Source: Neisseria perflava (lineage in GTDB: Bacteria > Pseudomonadota > Gammaproteobacteria > Burkholderiales > Neisseriaceae). Taken from it: a DNA stretch of 64,000 bases. The notes beneath the pieces were generated by a model. That model saw only the letters and a program-made list of their open reading frames with translations. It was not told the origin of the DNA and did no database searches. The DNA lies in NCBI RefSeq assembly GCF_024170405.1, contig NZ_JALJYC010000002.1:62001-126000 (forward strand). Reading direction: 5' to 3'. Positions 8,159 through 15,256 of the stretch are shown piece by piece; the first letter of the stretch is position 1, and the number at the start of each line of letters is the position of its first letter. The position numbers were made by a program, and so were the translations under genes.

Positions 8159-8449
8159 ATGGCGGTTTACCTGAATATCCACCGCAGCGGCTGGCTGGCG
8201 GTAACCACCGGTGCGGCGGCCTGCGGCGACGGCGATTGGGCGGCCTACCGCCTGCCCAATGTACCGGCGCAAATGGTGACGGACGCTTTGCGGCAAATCG
8301 CAGGCGTGGACTTTGCGGACAACTGCCTGCGCTACACCGCGCTGAAACGGCGCAGCCGCAACTGCTCGGTGTGGCAGAAAGAAGTGGAACTCTTCCGCAA
8401 TAAGCTGGAGACGAAATTGGCGGTGTTGGGTATGGAGGGAAAAGTATGA
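8159..8449 (+). CDS. Early phage protein, unknown
   Basis: A 96-residue protein (MAVYLNIHRSGWLAVTTGAAACGDGDW...), soluble, with Cys residues at scattered positions. It begins two bases after the previous stop codon and overlaps the next start (GTATGAAT), so translation is probably coupled throughout. Confidence 0.65.
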   Translation: MAVYLNIHRSGWLAVTTGAAACGDGDWAAYRLPNVPAQMVTDALRQIAGVDFADNCLRYTALKRRSRNCSVWQKEVELFRNKLETKLAVLGMEGKV

Positions 8450-8895
8450 ATACCCGCTGCCCCAACTGCGGCGCGGTGCACAGCCTGGACAGCCTGATTA
8501 GCGACAGCGAAGCGGCGGAGGTATTGAAAATGCTGCTGGAAATGGATGTGGAAACGGGCAAGGCGGCGGTACGGTATGCGGGTTTGTTCCGCCCCGCCAA
8601 GTCGCAGCTGAGCTGGGGGCGCACCGCCAAGATTTTGAACGAGATGGCCGCGCTGCTGCAAAGCGGGGATTATCCGCCCGAAGCCTGGCTTTACGGTTTA
8701 CACGAAACGCTGGCGGCGCGGGAGGCAGGCCGTCTGAAAACGCCGCTTAAATCGCACGGGTATTTGTGCGGCATTGTGAAAAATTGGCCGGGCGCTTTGC
8801 CCTCTCCCCAGCCCTCCCCCACGGCGGAGGGAACAGTAAGGAAGCCCAGCCAAACGCTGGCGGCTGCGGCGCAACTGGAGGGGTTGAAACGATGA
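8446..8895 (+). CDS. Zinc-knuckle early protein carrying a repeat-derived segment
   Basis: A 149-residue protein. The N-terminal CPNCGAVHSLDSLI gives one CxxC knuckle, and a helical domain follows. Near residue 118 the reading frame passes through the palindromic repeat at 8799-8832, which adds the proline-rich LPSPQPSPTAEGT. The next gene starts inside its last codons. The N-terminal part resembles small Mu-type early proteins, but no function is known to me. Confidence 0.65.
   Translation: MNTRCPNCGAVHSLDSLISDSEAAEVLKMLLEMDVETGKAAVRYAGLFRPAKSQLSWGRTAKILNEMAALLQSGDYPPEAWLYGLHETLAAREAGRLKTPLKSHGYLCGIVKNWPGALPSPQPSPTAEGTVRKPSQTLAAAAQLEGLKR
8799..8832. repeat. REP-like palindromic repeat, copy 2 (inside a gene)
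   Basis: GCCCTCTCCCCAGCCC followed by TCCCCCACGGCGGAGGGA. It is the same element as at 7416, inserted in frame in the gene at 8446-8895. Confidence 0.8.
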
Positions 8896-9374
8896 GCAGA
8901 ACCTTACCCGCCAATCTTTACAACGAAATGGTCGGCGGCCTGCAGATGATGTTGGCCTTGCGGCTATCGGGCGCACCGGCGGCGGATACGGTGGGCGCAC
9001 TGGCGCAGGCGTGGGAAATCGCGCTGACCTGCAACCGCGTTTGGGACGCAACCTTAGACGCGGGGCGGTTTCAGACGGCCTTTGCGGTATTGGCGGGGCA
9101 AATCAACCGCTGGCCTGTCCCCGCCGACGTATTAAATGCCCTGCCGCCCCGCCCCGAGCCGCCCAAGCTGGCGCACCGCTACGCGCCGACGGCGGCGGAG
9201 AAAGCGCAAGGCAAAGACAATCTGCGGCGCATTGCCGAGAGCGTGAAGGCAGTATTGCTAAACAAGAAAATGCCGCCGGGCGAGCCGGAAACGCCGTTTA
9301 CGCAACAGGTTTTACAACACCGCGAGAAGGTCGCGGATTTGATTCAACGAGAGAAAGGAAACAGAAATGGCTAA
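8892..9374 (+). CDS. Early phage protein, unknown
   Basis: A 160-residue, predominantly helical protein (MSRTLPANLYNEMVGGLQMMLALRL...). The start at 8892 lies in a 4-base overlap with the upstream gene; the longer frame from 8766 would cover another reading frame. The C-terminal basic region (QHREKVADLIQREKGNRNG) overlaps the start of gam. Confidence 0.65.
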   Translation: MSRTLPANLYNEMVGGLQMMLALRLSGAPAADTVGALAQAWEIALTCNRVWDATLDAGRFQTAFAVLAGQINRWPVPADVLNALPPRPEPPKLAHRYAPTAAEKAQGKDNLRRIAESVKAVLLNKKMPPGEPETPFTQQVLQHREKVADLIQREKGNRNG

Positions 9375-9891
9375 AACCAACCGTATCAAAAAAGCCGCCA
9401 TCGAAGCGGCGCAGGACAAGGGCGAAGTAACCCTGTTTATCCGCCGTATCGGCGACGCGCAGCGCGAAGTGAAGCGGCTGGAAACCGAGGCGGGCGACAA
9501 AAAAGCCCTGATTGAGGAAGAGTACGCCGCGCTGGCCGCGCCGCATATCGCCGAAATCCTGAGCCTGACCGAGCGCGTGGCGGCCTATTGCGAAGCGCAT
9601 AAAGACGAGCTGACCGAGGGCGGCAAAAGTAAAACCGCCGACTTTACCACCGGCCTGGTCAAATGGCGCATCCGCCCGCCGAGCGTGAAGGTTACGGGCG
9701 TGGCGGCGGTGCTGGCCTGGCTGAAAGAGAAAACGGCCTACGCGGAATTTGTGCGCACCAAGCATGAAATCGACAAAGACGCGATTCTCAATCAGAAAGA
9801 GCGCTTTGCCGAGGGGCAAGTGCCGGGGATTAAGATTGTGAGCGGGGTGGAAGATTTTGTGATTGAGCCGACGGAACAGGAGCTGGCATAG
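9367..9891 (+). CDS. gam: Host-nuclease inhibitor Gam
   Basis: A 174-residue member of the Mu Gam family. It forms a dimer around double-strand DNA ends and protects them from exonucleases, resembling Ku. The long N-terminal helix pair (AQREVKRLETEAGDKKALIEEEYAALAAPH) and the core TTGLVKWRIRPPSVKV are characteristic. GAGAAAGGAAAC precedes the start. It is the last gene of the early operon and is followed by a DUS terminator. Confidence 0.93.
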   Translation: MAKTNRIKKAAIEAAQDKGEVTLFIRRIGDAQREVKRLETEAGDKKALIEEEYAALAAPHIAEILSLTERVAAYCEAHKDELTEGGKSKTADFTTGLVKWRIRPPSVKVTGVAAVLAWLKEKTAYAEFVRTKHEIDKDAILNQKERFAEGQVPGIKIVSGVEDFVIEPTEQELA

Positions 9892-9906
9892 GTTTGAAAT
9901 ATGATT

Positions 9907-9952
9907 AAAGGCCGTCTGAAACAGGGTTGAAGCTGTTTCAGACGGCCTTTTT
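9907..9952. terminator. DUS inverted-repeat terminator after gam
   Basis: AAAGGCCGTCTGAAACAG and its complement surround a short loop, with a T run. It separates the rightward early operon from the leftward antirepressor operon. Confidence 0.88.
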
Positions 9953-9967
9953 ACGGCTTACGGACGG

Positions 9968-10165
9968 CTACGGGCGCACGGTCTGCATGGATTCGACGGC
10001 ATGCTGCAAACCGCCTTTGATTACACCCACCAGCGCGGCCATCGGATTGTCGGTCTGCGCCATCAAGTCGGCAAGATTGTCCAACGCATCCTGCACCTGC
10101 ACCAGCCGCCAGTGGTCGTCTTCGCTGGCAAAATAGCCGGTTTCTTTGATTTCGCTGGCTTTCAT
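9968..10165 (-). CDS. Small protein downstream of the antirepressor
   Basis: A 65-residue acidic protein (MKASEIKETGYFASEDDHWRLVQVQDAL...). It starts three bases after the antirepressor stop and is the last gene of the leftward operon. No family is recognised. It could act with the antirepressor or be an unrelated passenger. Confidence 0.65.
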   Translation of the reverse strand: MKASEIKETGYFASEDDHWRLVQVQDALDNLADLMAQTDNPMAALVGVIKGGLQHAVESMQTVRP

Positions 10166-10168
10166 GGC

Positions 10169-10771
10169 TTAACCCTCCAATCCCAAAGACTGCTGCGCAT
10201 CCATCATGGCCTTATAACCCAGCCTGCCGCGCGCCGACAATTCCGGGTCGGGCGTGTAGGCGGTGAAGCCCAAATCGTTGAGCTTTTTGAGGCGGTAGGC
10301 GACCGAGCCGGGCTTCATACCGAGCAGTTTGCCGATTTCCGACAGCCCCAGCCCCATCTCGTGATAGCGCACCAGCTTGGCGGTTTCGGGGCTGGATTCG
10401 AGAAAGGCGGCTTTGAGCTTTTCGTAGGCGGCGGTATCGGCTTCGGGCGCGGCCAGCTTCACTTTCGCCCACGCACGGAAGGCTTTGGCATTCGGAGTGT
10501 TGGCGAAAAAGCTCAAAAGGTTGCAGCCGGTAAAGCTGAAAATCCTTGTTTCTCTTTGCTTTCCGTCAACCGCCATCAATTTGATGGTGGTTGAATCCTG
10601 CTCGGAAAATTCGTCAATATGGCGGTTGTAGAGGTTGTTCACACCGTCACGGGCGCGTTTTACAGAAAATCCCAAAGCCAAGCCTAGCTGCTCGGCGGTC
10701 AGCCATTTGTGGCCGTTGTGGTCGGTTACGGCGATTTTGGACGGGTTGAATTGTTGAACCAGTGCGTTCAT
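10169..10771 (-). CDS. BRO/Rha-type phage antirepressor-like protein
   Basis: A 200-residue protein (MNALVQQFNPSKIAVTDHNGHKWLTAEQLGLALGF). The N-terminal half resembles BRO-N antirepressor domains (WLTAEQLGLALGF..., FSFTGCNLLSFFANTPNAKAFRAW). The C-terminal half has a helix-turn-helix (GLSEIGKLLGMKPGSVAYRLKKL). The start at 10771 has AAAGG about ten bases upstream; a longer start at 10789 has none. P22 Ant binds and inactivates phage repressors. Its position behind a ribbon-helix-helix gene recalls P22 immI. Confidence 0.78.
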   Translation of the reverse strand: MNALVQQFNPSKIAVTDHNGHKWLTAEQLGLALGFSVKRARDGVNNLYNRHIDEFSEQDSTTIKLMAVDGKQRETRIFSFTGCNLLSFFANTPNAKAFRAWAKVKLAAPEADTAAYEKLKAAFLESSPETAKLVRYHEMGLGLSEIGKLLGMKPGSVAYRLKKLNDLGFTAYTPDPELSARGRLGYKAMMDAQQSLGLEG

Positions 10772-10779
10772 GGTATGAT
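10751..10779 (+). promoter_or_regulatory. Candidate extended -10 promoter for an antisense RNA
   Basis: TTGTTG, 17 bases, then TG-G-TATGAT (extended -10). It reads rightwards out of the first codons of the antirepressor gene, against that gene. No open reading frame follows before the terminator at 10839-10866. Confidence 0.5.
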
Positions 10780-10785
10780 TACCTT

Positions 10786-10872
10786 TCATTTCTAGTAAAT
10801 GACACGAAAGGAGCTTTGCGAGAGCTGCCTTTCATCGGAAGCCGACAAGCCCTAACTTGTCGGCTTTCTTTC
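10786..10872 (+). ncRNA. Candidate antisense RNA over the antirepressor leader
   Basis: About 85 nt between the candidate promoter (10751-10779) and a perfect 11-bp terminator stem with a T-rich tail on the plus strand. It would be complementary to the ribosome site of the antirepressor and the gap between the RHH gene and the antirepressor. P22 sar RNA is 68-69 nt, arises from the same place (the arc-ant gap) and represses ant. The role here is inferred. Confidence 0.5.
10839..10866 (+). terminator. Rho-independent terminator oriented rightwards
   Basis: AAGCCGACAAG and CTTGTCGGCTT pair perfectly around CCCTAA and are followed by TCTTTCT on the plus strand. On the minus strand no U tract follows, so it fits an RNA made rightwards, although no rightward gene precedes it. 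Confidence 0.75.
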
Positions 10873-10896
10873 TACTTGTTTCCAAGTGTTTATATA

Positions 10897-11091
10897 TTAT
10901 GGTGTAGCTACATCTTTATCAAGCTGATTTTTGAACTCTTTGCGTATCTGGTCTTTAACCCATTGAGAAAAATCAAGATTATTGGCTATTTCCAAAATTT
11001 CTTTTTCTGTCTCTCGGTTAAATGAAACGCGCTTAGTCATTCGGTTGGCTTCTGCCTTTTTCCGATACTCAGCCAGCTTTTTGTCAACCAT
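10897..11091 (-). CDS. Ribbon-helix-helix (Arc/Mnt-like) repressor
   Basis: A 64-residue protein (MVDKKLAEYRKKAEANRMTKRVSFNRETEKEILEIA). The fold is suggested by the strand TKRVSFNRE and two helices (EKEILEIANNL, SQWVKDQIRKEF), as in Arc. AAGGAG stands eight bases before the ATG at 11091. It is the first larger gene of the leftward operon and probably represses that operon through the palindrome in the promoter spacer (11331-11340). A perfect TGTAGCTACA palindrome also lies in its last codons. Confidence 0.72.
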   Translation of the reverse strand: MVDKKLAEYRKKAEANRMTKRVSFNRETEKEILEIANNLDFSQWVKDQIRKEFKNQLDKDVATP

Positions 11092-11148
11092 AGGCACTCC
11101 TTGATTTTTCAAACCGTTGGCGGTATAGTTTAAGAAAGTTTGGAAGAA

Positions 11149-11170
11149 GGGCAGCGGTGTTCTGCCGCCC
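11149..11170 (-). terminator. Hairpin between leader peptide and RHH gene (module A)
   Basis: GGGCGGC and GCTGCCC pair around a loop and are followed by TTCTTCC on the minus strand. It may attenuate transcription into the RHH-antirepressor genes; an equivalent hairpin exists in module B at 28172-28195. Confidence 0.5.
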
Positions 11171-11190
11171 TTACTGCTAGTTAGGTTTTA

Positions 11191-11253
11191 TTACCAAGCC
11201 GGGAAGCTGATAAGTAATAAACCCAACAGGATTAAGAACTTAATTATTTTCAT
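11191..11253 (-). CDS. Tiny hydrophobic peptide, module A
   Basis: A 20-residue ORF, MKIIKFLILLGLLLISFPAW, with a very strong ribosome site (GAAAGGAGG) just before the ATG. It is the first ORF after a near-consensus promoter. It could be a leader peptide, a small membrane peptide or a toxin of the type I kind. The second RHH module carries an analogous 17-residue ORF at 28206-28259. Confidence 0.55.
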   Translation of the reverse strand: MKIIKFLILLGLLLISFPAW

Positions 11254-11270
11254 CACCTCCTTTCTTTTTT

Positions 11271-11301
11271 GAAGCCCTGTCCTCCAATGCAGCGGGGCTT
11301 C
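11271..11301 (-). promoter_or_regulatory. 5'-leader hairpin of module A
   Basis: GAAGCCC and GGGCTTC pair just upstream of the ribosome site of the tiny peptide. There is no U tract on this strand, so a regulatory leader structure is more likely than a terminator. Confidence 0.4.
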
Positions 11302-11321
11302 TTGCTTAATCCATGAGATGA

Positions 11322-11349
11322 ATTATAAGATGTAGCCACAAAAAGTCAA
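11322..11349 (-). promoter_or_regulatory. Promoter of module A with operator in the spacer
   Basis: On the minus strand TTGACT, 16 bases, TATAAT. The spacer contains TGTGGCTACA (11331-11340), close to the perfect palindrome TGTAGCTACA at the end of the RHH gene. Arc of P22 also binds between -35 and -10. Confidence 0.7.
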
Positions 11350-11375
11350 CTACTTTCTAACAGAAAACCAAACCC

Positions 11376-11424
11376 AAAAGGCCGTCTGAAGCCCTGATGA
11401 TTCAAGGTTTCAGACGGCCTTTTG
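11376..11424. terminator. DUS inverted-repeat terminator
   Basis: AAAAGGCCGTCTGAA and its complement around a 17-base loop. It lies between module A and the rightward cassette at 11685. Confidence 0.85.
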
Positions 11425-11684
11425 TTGCAAGCGGGTTATTTCCCTATCTCTTGGCGGATTTTTTCTTCCAGTCTTTGGGCCGTGTGTGAATTTTACACTA
11501 CCAAATATACCGGATTTCTCTTTATTTTATAAATATAAGCACAATATATTGCATTCCGATACTTAATGGTAATTTGACGCGACGGTCAATATTCCCCATC
11601 TTGGCGAGGCTTGTATTAGAATTGCACTACGAGGTAATTTGGCGACAGTCCGTGTCGGCCATTATTCCGGAGAAAGGAAAAGCG

Positions 11685-11876
11685 ATGAATATTGAAAACA
11701 AAGAATATAATGCCGTACGTGAGCGCGTGCTAAAACCTTCCGCTTATCTGGCGGAAATGAAAAACGACAGAGGTGGCAATATTGAAAAAGTGGAATTTAT
11801 ACCGCCCAAAATCGGACAGCGGGGATTCGGTAAATTTCGAGTCCGTTACAAAACCTTAGTGGCGGTTGAAGCATGA
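11685..11876 (+). CDS. Small phage protein, unknown
   Basis: A 63-residue basic protein (MNIENKEYNAVRERVLKPSAYLAEMKND...). The start at 11685 has AGAAAGGAAAAG upstream; the longer frame from 11574 lacks a site. The final bases overlap the start of the following membrane protein (GCATGA). The region just upstream (11540-11680) is AT-rich and probably holds its promoter. No family is recognised. Confidence 0.6.
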   Translation: MNIENKEYNAVRERVLKPSAYLAEMKNDRGGNIEKVEFIPPKIGQRGFGKFRVRYKTLVAVEA

Positions 11877-12301
11877 AACCGGATCAGCCGTCTCCGGAGG
11901 AACAGCAAAGCCTGCCTGCGGGTGAGCAGCAGAGAATGATGCAGGAATTTATAGAGCTGCAAAAACAGGAAGTCGCAGTCCGTCATCGGGAGCAGGAAAA
12001 CCGGAAAGACGAAATCCAGTCAAACGAACGTATCGCCCTTGCAACAATCGAAGCGCAGAAAAGCAGCGACTTGAAGCACGGCGAAGTCTTTACTCAGGTG
12101 CACAGCAAGCTACTAACCACGATAACGGCAATCGCTTTTTTCGTGGCAGCAGTCTTGGTGGTTGCTTTGTGTCTAAACAAGGATAATGTGGCGATTGAGC
12201 TGATTAAAATAGGCGGAGCTGTTTTGCTGGGTTATTTTGCTGGCATTAACAAAGGCAAGGCAGAAGCCTTGGAAAGACAAAGGCGCGAGAAAGAAGACTA
12301 A
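11873..12301 (+). CDS. Two-pass membrane protein, unknown
   Basis: A 142-residue protein. A long charged helix rich in Q, E and K (residues 1-75) precedes two membrane segments (LLTTITAIAFFVAAVLVVALCL and ELIKIGGAVLLGYFAGI) and a basic tail. It could be an exclusion or holin-like protein, but the early position and long coiled-coil domain are unlike the usual holins. It forms a two-gene cassette closed by a DUS terminator. Confidence 0.6.
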   Translation: MKPDQPSPEEQQSLPAGEQQRMMQEFIELQKQEVAVRHREQENRKDEIQSNERIALATIEAQKSSDLKHGEVFTQVHSKLLTTITAIAFFVAAVLVVALCLNKDNVAIELIKIGGAVLLGYFAGINKGKAEALERQRREKED

Positions 12302-12316
12302 AACCGGATGGATGGC

Positions 12317-12368
12317 AAAGGCCGTCTGAAACCTTGATTTTATCGGGTTTACAGACGGCCTTTTTTTA
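12317..12368. terminator. DUS inverted-repeat terminator, imperfect
   Basis: AAAGGCCGTCTGAAACC and GGTTTACAGACGGCCTTT differ by one base in the core, and a T7 run follows. It ends the cassette at 11685-12301. Confidence 0.82.
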
Positions 12369-12466
12369 CGTCTGTATTAAGTTTTCAAAATATCAACATA
12401 TTGTATTGATTAAGCTAAATATATCCAATAATATACCATATATTGATTTTAATCTGAAAGCCTGCC

Positions 12467-12913
12467 ATGTCTTACGCTTATGCCGGCAATCCCGCAAGCC
12501 GACGTGCGCTGATTGCGAAAATCAAAATCGCGCAGAAGGAGCTGGCGATGGATGACGATACCTACCGCGCGGTGTTGCTGCGGGTAACGGGTAAGGATTC
12601 CTGCGCCAAGATGGGTGAGGGGGAATTGGAGGCGGTGTGCGCCCAGATGGTGCGCTTGGGGTTTCGGGTAAAGCCGAAACGCAAGGCGGATGTGGGGCAA
12701 AGCCCGCAACGCCGCGCTTCTGCCGACCCGATGATGCGCAAAGTCGAAGCCTTGCTGTTGGACAGCGGCTGGCATTGGAATTATGCCCACGGTACGGCGC
12801 GGCGCATGTTTGGCGTTGACCGCGTGGAATGGCTTTCAGACGGCCATATGCATAAATTGGTGGCGGCGCTGCAAATCGCGGCCAACCGTAAAAAGGCAGC
12901 GGAGGCGAAATGA
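12467..12913 (+). CDS. gemA: GemA-like regulatory protein (Mu gp16 family)
   Basis: A 148-residue protein (MSYAYAGNPASRRALIAKIKIAQKEL). The family is recognised by RRALIAKIKIAQKELAMDDD, TYRAVL and the C-terminal WLSDGHMHKLVAAL. Mu GemA modulates host gene expression and gyrase-related functions during early growth. The stop overlaps the start of mor by four bases, and the pair GemA-Mor is conserved in Mu-like phages. Confidence 0.88.
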   Translation: MSYAYAGNPASRRALIAKIKIAQKELAMDDDTYRAVLLRVTGKDSCAKMGEGELEAVCAQMVRLGFRVKPKRKADVGQSPQRRASADPMMRKVEALLLDSGWHWNYAHGTARRMFGVDRVEWLSDGHMHKLVAALQIAANRKKAAEAK

Positions 12914-13389
12914 AGTGGGAATTGACGGAAAACGACCTGCGCGATTTGGGGCATTTGCTGCCGGAATCGGCGCACAGCCTGATAACGGTGGTGGGGCTGG
13001 CTAATGCCTTTACCCTGATTAAGCGCTGGGGCGGCACGCATTTCCCGCTTTCCACTACCAAGCGCAAACGCAGCGCGGCGGGTCAGGCTTTGCATGACGC
13101 GCTGGCGCACGAAATCGGCGAAGAGGCGGCCTGCCGCTTGGAAGAGGCGTATTGCGGGCAGCGGCATGTGTTGATTCCGCGCTGCAAGGAGGTTATGCTG
13201 GAGCTGCAAAAACGCGCCATCCGCCGCGAGTATGACGAGATGACGGGGCGGGATGTGATTCCGATGTCGGACGGTATGGCGGTCAGGCTGCTGGCCTTGA
13301 AATACCATATCACCGAGCGTTGGGTGCGCTATATTTTGGCGGAGGCGGACAAAACCGCCGCGCCTGCCGTTCAGACGGCCTTGTTTTAA
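12910..13389 (+). CDS. mor: Middle operon regulator Mor
   Basis: A 159-residue member of the Mor/C transcription activator family. The N-terminal dimerisation half (DLGHLLPESAHSLITVVGLANAFTLIKRWGG) is followed by a C-terminal helix-turn-helix (MAVRLLALKYHITERWVRYIL). It probably activates the middle and late promoters after early growth. No second C-like activator was found, so Mor may serve alone, as in some D3112-like phages. Confidence 0.9.
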   Translation: MKWELTENDLRDLGHLLPESAHSLITVVGLANAFTLIKRWGGTHFPLSTTKRKRSAAGQALHDALAHEIGEEAACRLEEAYCGQRHVLIPRCKEVMLELQKRAIRREYDEMTGRDVIPMSDGMAVRLLALKYHITERWVRYILAEADKTAAPAVQTALF

Positions 13390-13420
13390 AACCCGTTTAA
13401 AATCCGATTGAATGCTGATT

Positions 13421-13449
13421 AAAGCCCTGTGTTTGCGCACGGGGCTTTT
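13421..13449 (+). terminator. Terminator after mor
   Basis: AAAGCCC(T)GTG and CGCACGGGGCTTTT form a stem with a four-base loop; a weak T tract follows. Confidence 0.7.
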
Positions 13450-13545
13450 GCTTTGTCTGAAGATATGCCGCCTGCTTGGAGGCCGTCTGAAAAAGATAAT
13501 GGAATCCTAGAAAAGCCGATGGATACTGACTTTGAAAGGATAAGC

Positions 13546-14160
13546 ATGGATTTTAATACCGCAGTCGATCGCGTGTTGGGACATGAGGGCGGTTATGTCA
13601 ACCACCCTGCCGACCCCGGCGGCGAGACGAATTGGGGCGTAACCAAGGCGGTTGCCCGCGAACACGGCTATACCGGCAGCATGCGCGAGATGACGCGCAA
13701 CGAGGCGAAAAAAATCTACCGAAAAGCCTACTGGCAGGCGGCGCGTTGCGATGAGCTGCCCGCTGCGCTGGCGTTTCAGGTATTCGACGCGGCGGTGAAT
13801 CACGGCGTGAAACGCGCGGTGATTCTGCTGCAACGCGCGGCGGGCGCGGATGATGACGGCAAGTTCGGCAAGGATACGCTGGCGGCGGTCAAATGCGCCT
13901 CGCCCAACCGACTGGTGGCGCGTTTCAACGGCTACCGCTTGCAGTTTTATACGCAGATTAAGACTTTCCCGACCTTCGGCAAGGGCTGGAGCCGCCGCGT
14001 GGCGGGCAATCTGCGCCATGCGGTCAATGACGGCTGCTCTGCCGAGCTGCGCACCATCGCACGCGGTATTGAGGCGTATTTTGACGCGCACAGCGCCAAG
14101 GCAGCCGGAGCGAAGGCGAATATGGCGGCCTTTGCGCAAAAATTGAAGGAGACGGCGTAA
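13546..14160 (+). CDS. Endolysin, glycoside hydrolase 108 type
   Basis: A 204-residue lysozyme-like enzyme that cleaves peptidoglycan at cell lysis. The family signature HEGGYVNHPADPGGETNWGV contains the catalytic Glu, and a peptidoglycan-binding-like C-terminal domain follows. GAAAGGAT precedes the ATG at 13546; an alternative ATG at 13519 adds nine residues. No signal peptide is visible, so export would need the holin. It opens the lysis cassette, and its stop overlaps the next start. Confidence 0.9.
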   Translation: MDFNTAVDRVLGHEGGYVNHPADPGGETNWGVTKAVAREHGYTGSMREMTRNEAKKIYRKAYWQAARCDELPAALAFQVFDAAVNHGVKRAVILLQRAAGADDDGKFGKDTLAAVKCASPNRLVARFNGYRLQFYTQIKTFPTFGKGWSRRVAGNLRHAVNDGCSAELRTIARGIEAYFDAHSAKAAGAKANMAAFAQKLKETA

Positions 14161-14399
14161 TGGGCTTTTTCGATAAAGTGAAGCAGCTGGCGCGCCGCTT
14201 GAAAATGACAATTGGCGCAATCGCCAAGCCGCAGCCTGAGCCGTTGCAACTGCCGGAATATCTGATTGAGCCGGAGTGCCACTTCCCGCAATGGCGCTAT
14301 GCGCCGTATTGGATGCTTTACCGCCAAAGGCCGGGCAAATCGGGTGTGGCGGCGGCCAAGCGTGCGGCGGCCAAGAAGAAACGCCAAGCGAAAGGCTGA
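14160..14399 (+). CDS. Small basic protein of the lysis cassette
   Basis: A 79-residue protein with basic ends and a Pro-rich middle (KPQPEPLQLPEYLIEPECHFPQW). The C-terminal tail is almost only A, K and R. It overlaps the endolysin stop by one base. The function is not known. Confidence 0.6.
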   Translation: MGFFDKVKQLARRLKMTIGAIAKPQPEPLQLPEYLIEPECHFPQWRYAPYWMLYRQRPGKSGVAAAKRAAAKKKRQAKG

Positions 14400-14402
14400 C
14401 GC

Positions 14403-14633
14403 GTGAAGCTGACGGACATCATCAAAGACCCGTATTCCGACACCATTTCCCACTCAAAGCTGTGGGCGAACATCGCTTGCGCAGCGGCAACCTACAAATT
14501 TGCCGTCACGCCGGAAATGCCGTCTGAAATTTGGGCGATTTATCTGGGCGTGGTCGGCGGCTATGCGGTGGCGCGGTCGCTGGTGGCGGTCAAACGCAAG
14601 GAGGTGCAGCAGCATGAGCATGAGTTGGAATAG
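14403..14633 (+). CDS. Holin candidate
   Basis: A 76-residue protein beginning at a GTG codon. It has a weak hydrophobic helix (LWANIACAAATYKFAV) and a clear one (IWAIYLGVVGGYAVARSLVAV) and a charged His/Glu tail, a common small holin layout. Its place between endolysin and spanins supports a pore role, but no holin has been shown in this family to my knowledge. Confidence 0.6.
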   Translation: MKLTDIIKDPYSDTISHSKLWANIACAAATYKFAVTPEMPSEIWAIYLGVVGGYAVARSLVAVKRKEVQQHEHELE

Positions 14634-15039
14634 TGTGTGGCTGGGCGGGCGCTCGTTTATCCTGCTGGCGGCGCTTGCCGTTGCGCTGGCGGCGAGCTAC
14701 TACAAAGGCCGCAACGCCGCCGCCGAGGAATATCTGGCGGAAATTGAAACCATCAAGGCCAATTATGCCGCCGCGCAGCTGAAAGCCGAGCAGAGCTATG
14801 CCGCCGAATTGGAACGGGTCAACGGCATTATCCAAGCGCAGGCCGCACAGACTCAGGCAGTCGGCAAAGAATTGGCGCAAAAGCAGGCAGAAATCGGCCG
14901 TCTGAAAGCGGCCAATCGGGAGAATACGGAACATGCGATCAAACAAGACCAACAAGCAAACGGCGGCGGCTGTATTGACGGCCTTGGCGCTCACAGCCTG
15001 CGCCAATACAAGCAATCCCTCGGCTACCGCGCCGATTAA
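14614..15039 (+). CDS. Inner-membrane spanin (Rz-like)
   Basis: A 141-residue protein. It has an N-terminal signal anchor (SFILLAALAVALAASYYKG) and a long periplasmic coiled coil (AEEYLAEIETIKANYAAAQLK...). The start has AAGGAGGT eight bases upstream and overlaps the holin gene. The outer-membrane partner begins inside it in another frame, the classical nested Rz/Rz1 design. Confidence 0.85.
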   Translation: MSMSWNSVWLGGRSFILLAALAVALAASYYKGRNAAAEEYLAEIETIKANYAAAQLKAEQSYAAELERVNGIIQAQAAQTQAVGKELAQKQAEIGRLKAANRENTEHAIKQDQQANGGGCIDGLGAHSLRQYKQSLGYRAD

Positions 15040-15256
15040 AACGGTAGAAGTACCGGTCATGCCCGCGCCGCCGTCTGCGCTTTTGGTTGCGCCGCTGCGC
15101 CCGAATCCGCCTGCCGACGGCACGGTGCGCAGCCTGCTCAACCACGCGGCGGAATACGGCGCGTATGTGGCGGAGCTGGAAGCGCAAAACGCCGCTTGGC
15201 GCCAATGGGCTGCGCCGTCTGAAAGCCAAACGGCCACTACGGAGGCTGCGCCATGA
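14933..15256 (+). CDS. Outer-membrane spanin lipoprotein (Rz1-like)
   Basis: A 107-residue lipoprotein. A basic N-terminus, hydrophobic stretch and lipobox LTAC (cleavage before Cys near residue 23) are present, followed by a Pro-rich segment (VPVMPAPPSALLVAPLRPNPP), typical of Rz1. It is nested in the +1 frame over the last third of the Rz-like gene. The two proteins would bridge the periplasm to fuse the membranes at lysis. Confidence 0.85.
   Translation: MRSNKTNKQTAAAVLTALALTACANTSNPSATAPIKTVEVPVMPAPPSALLVAPLRPNPPADGTVRSLLNHAAEYGAYVAELEAQNAAWRQWAAPSESQTATTEAAP

Noticed and set aside
10839..10866. Terminator for the leftward RHH gene
   Set aside because: No U tract follows on the minus strand, while a T-rich tail follows on the plus strand; it fits a rightward RNA.
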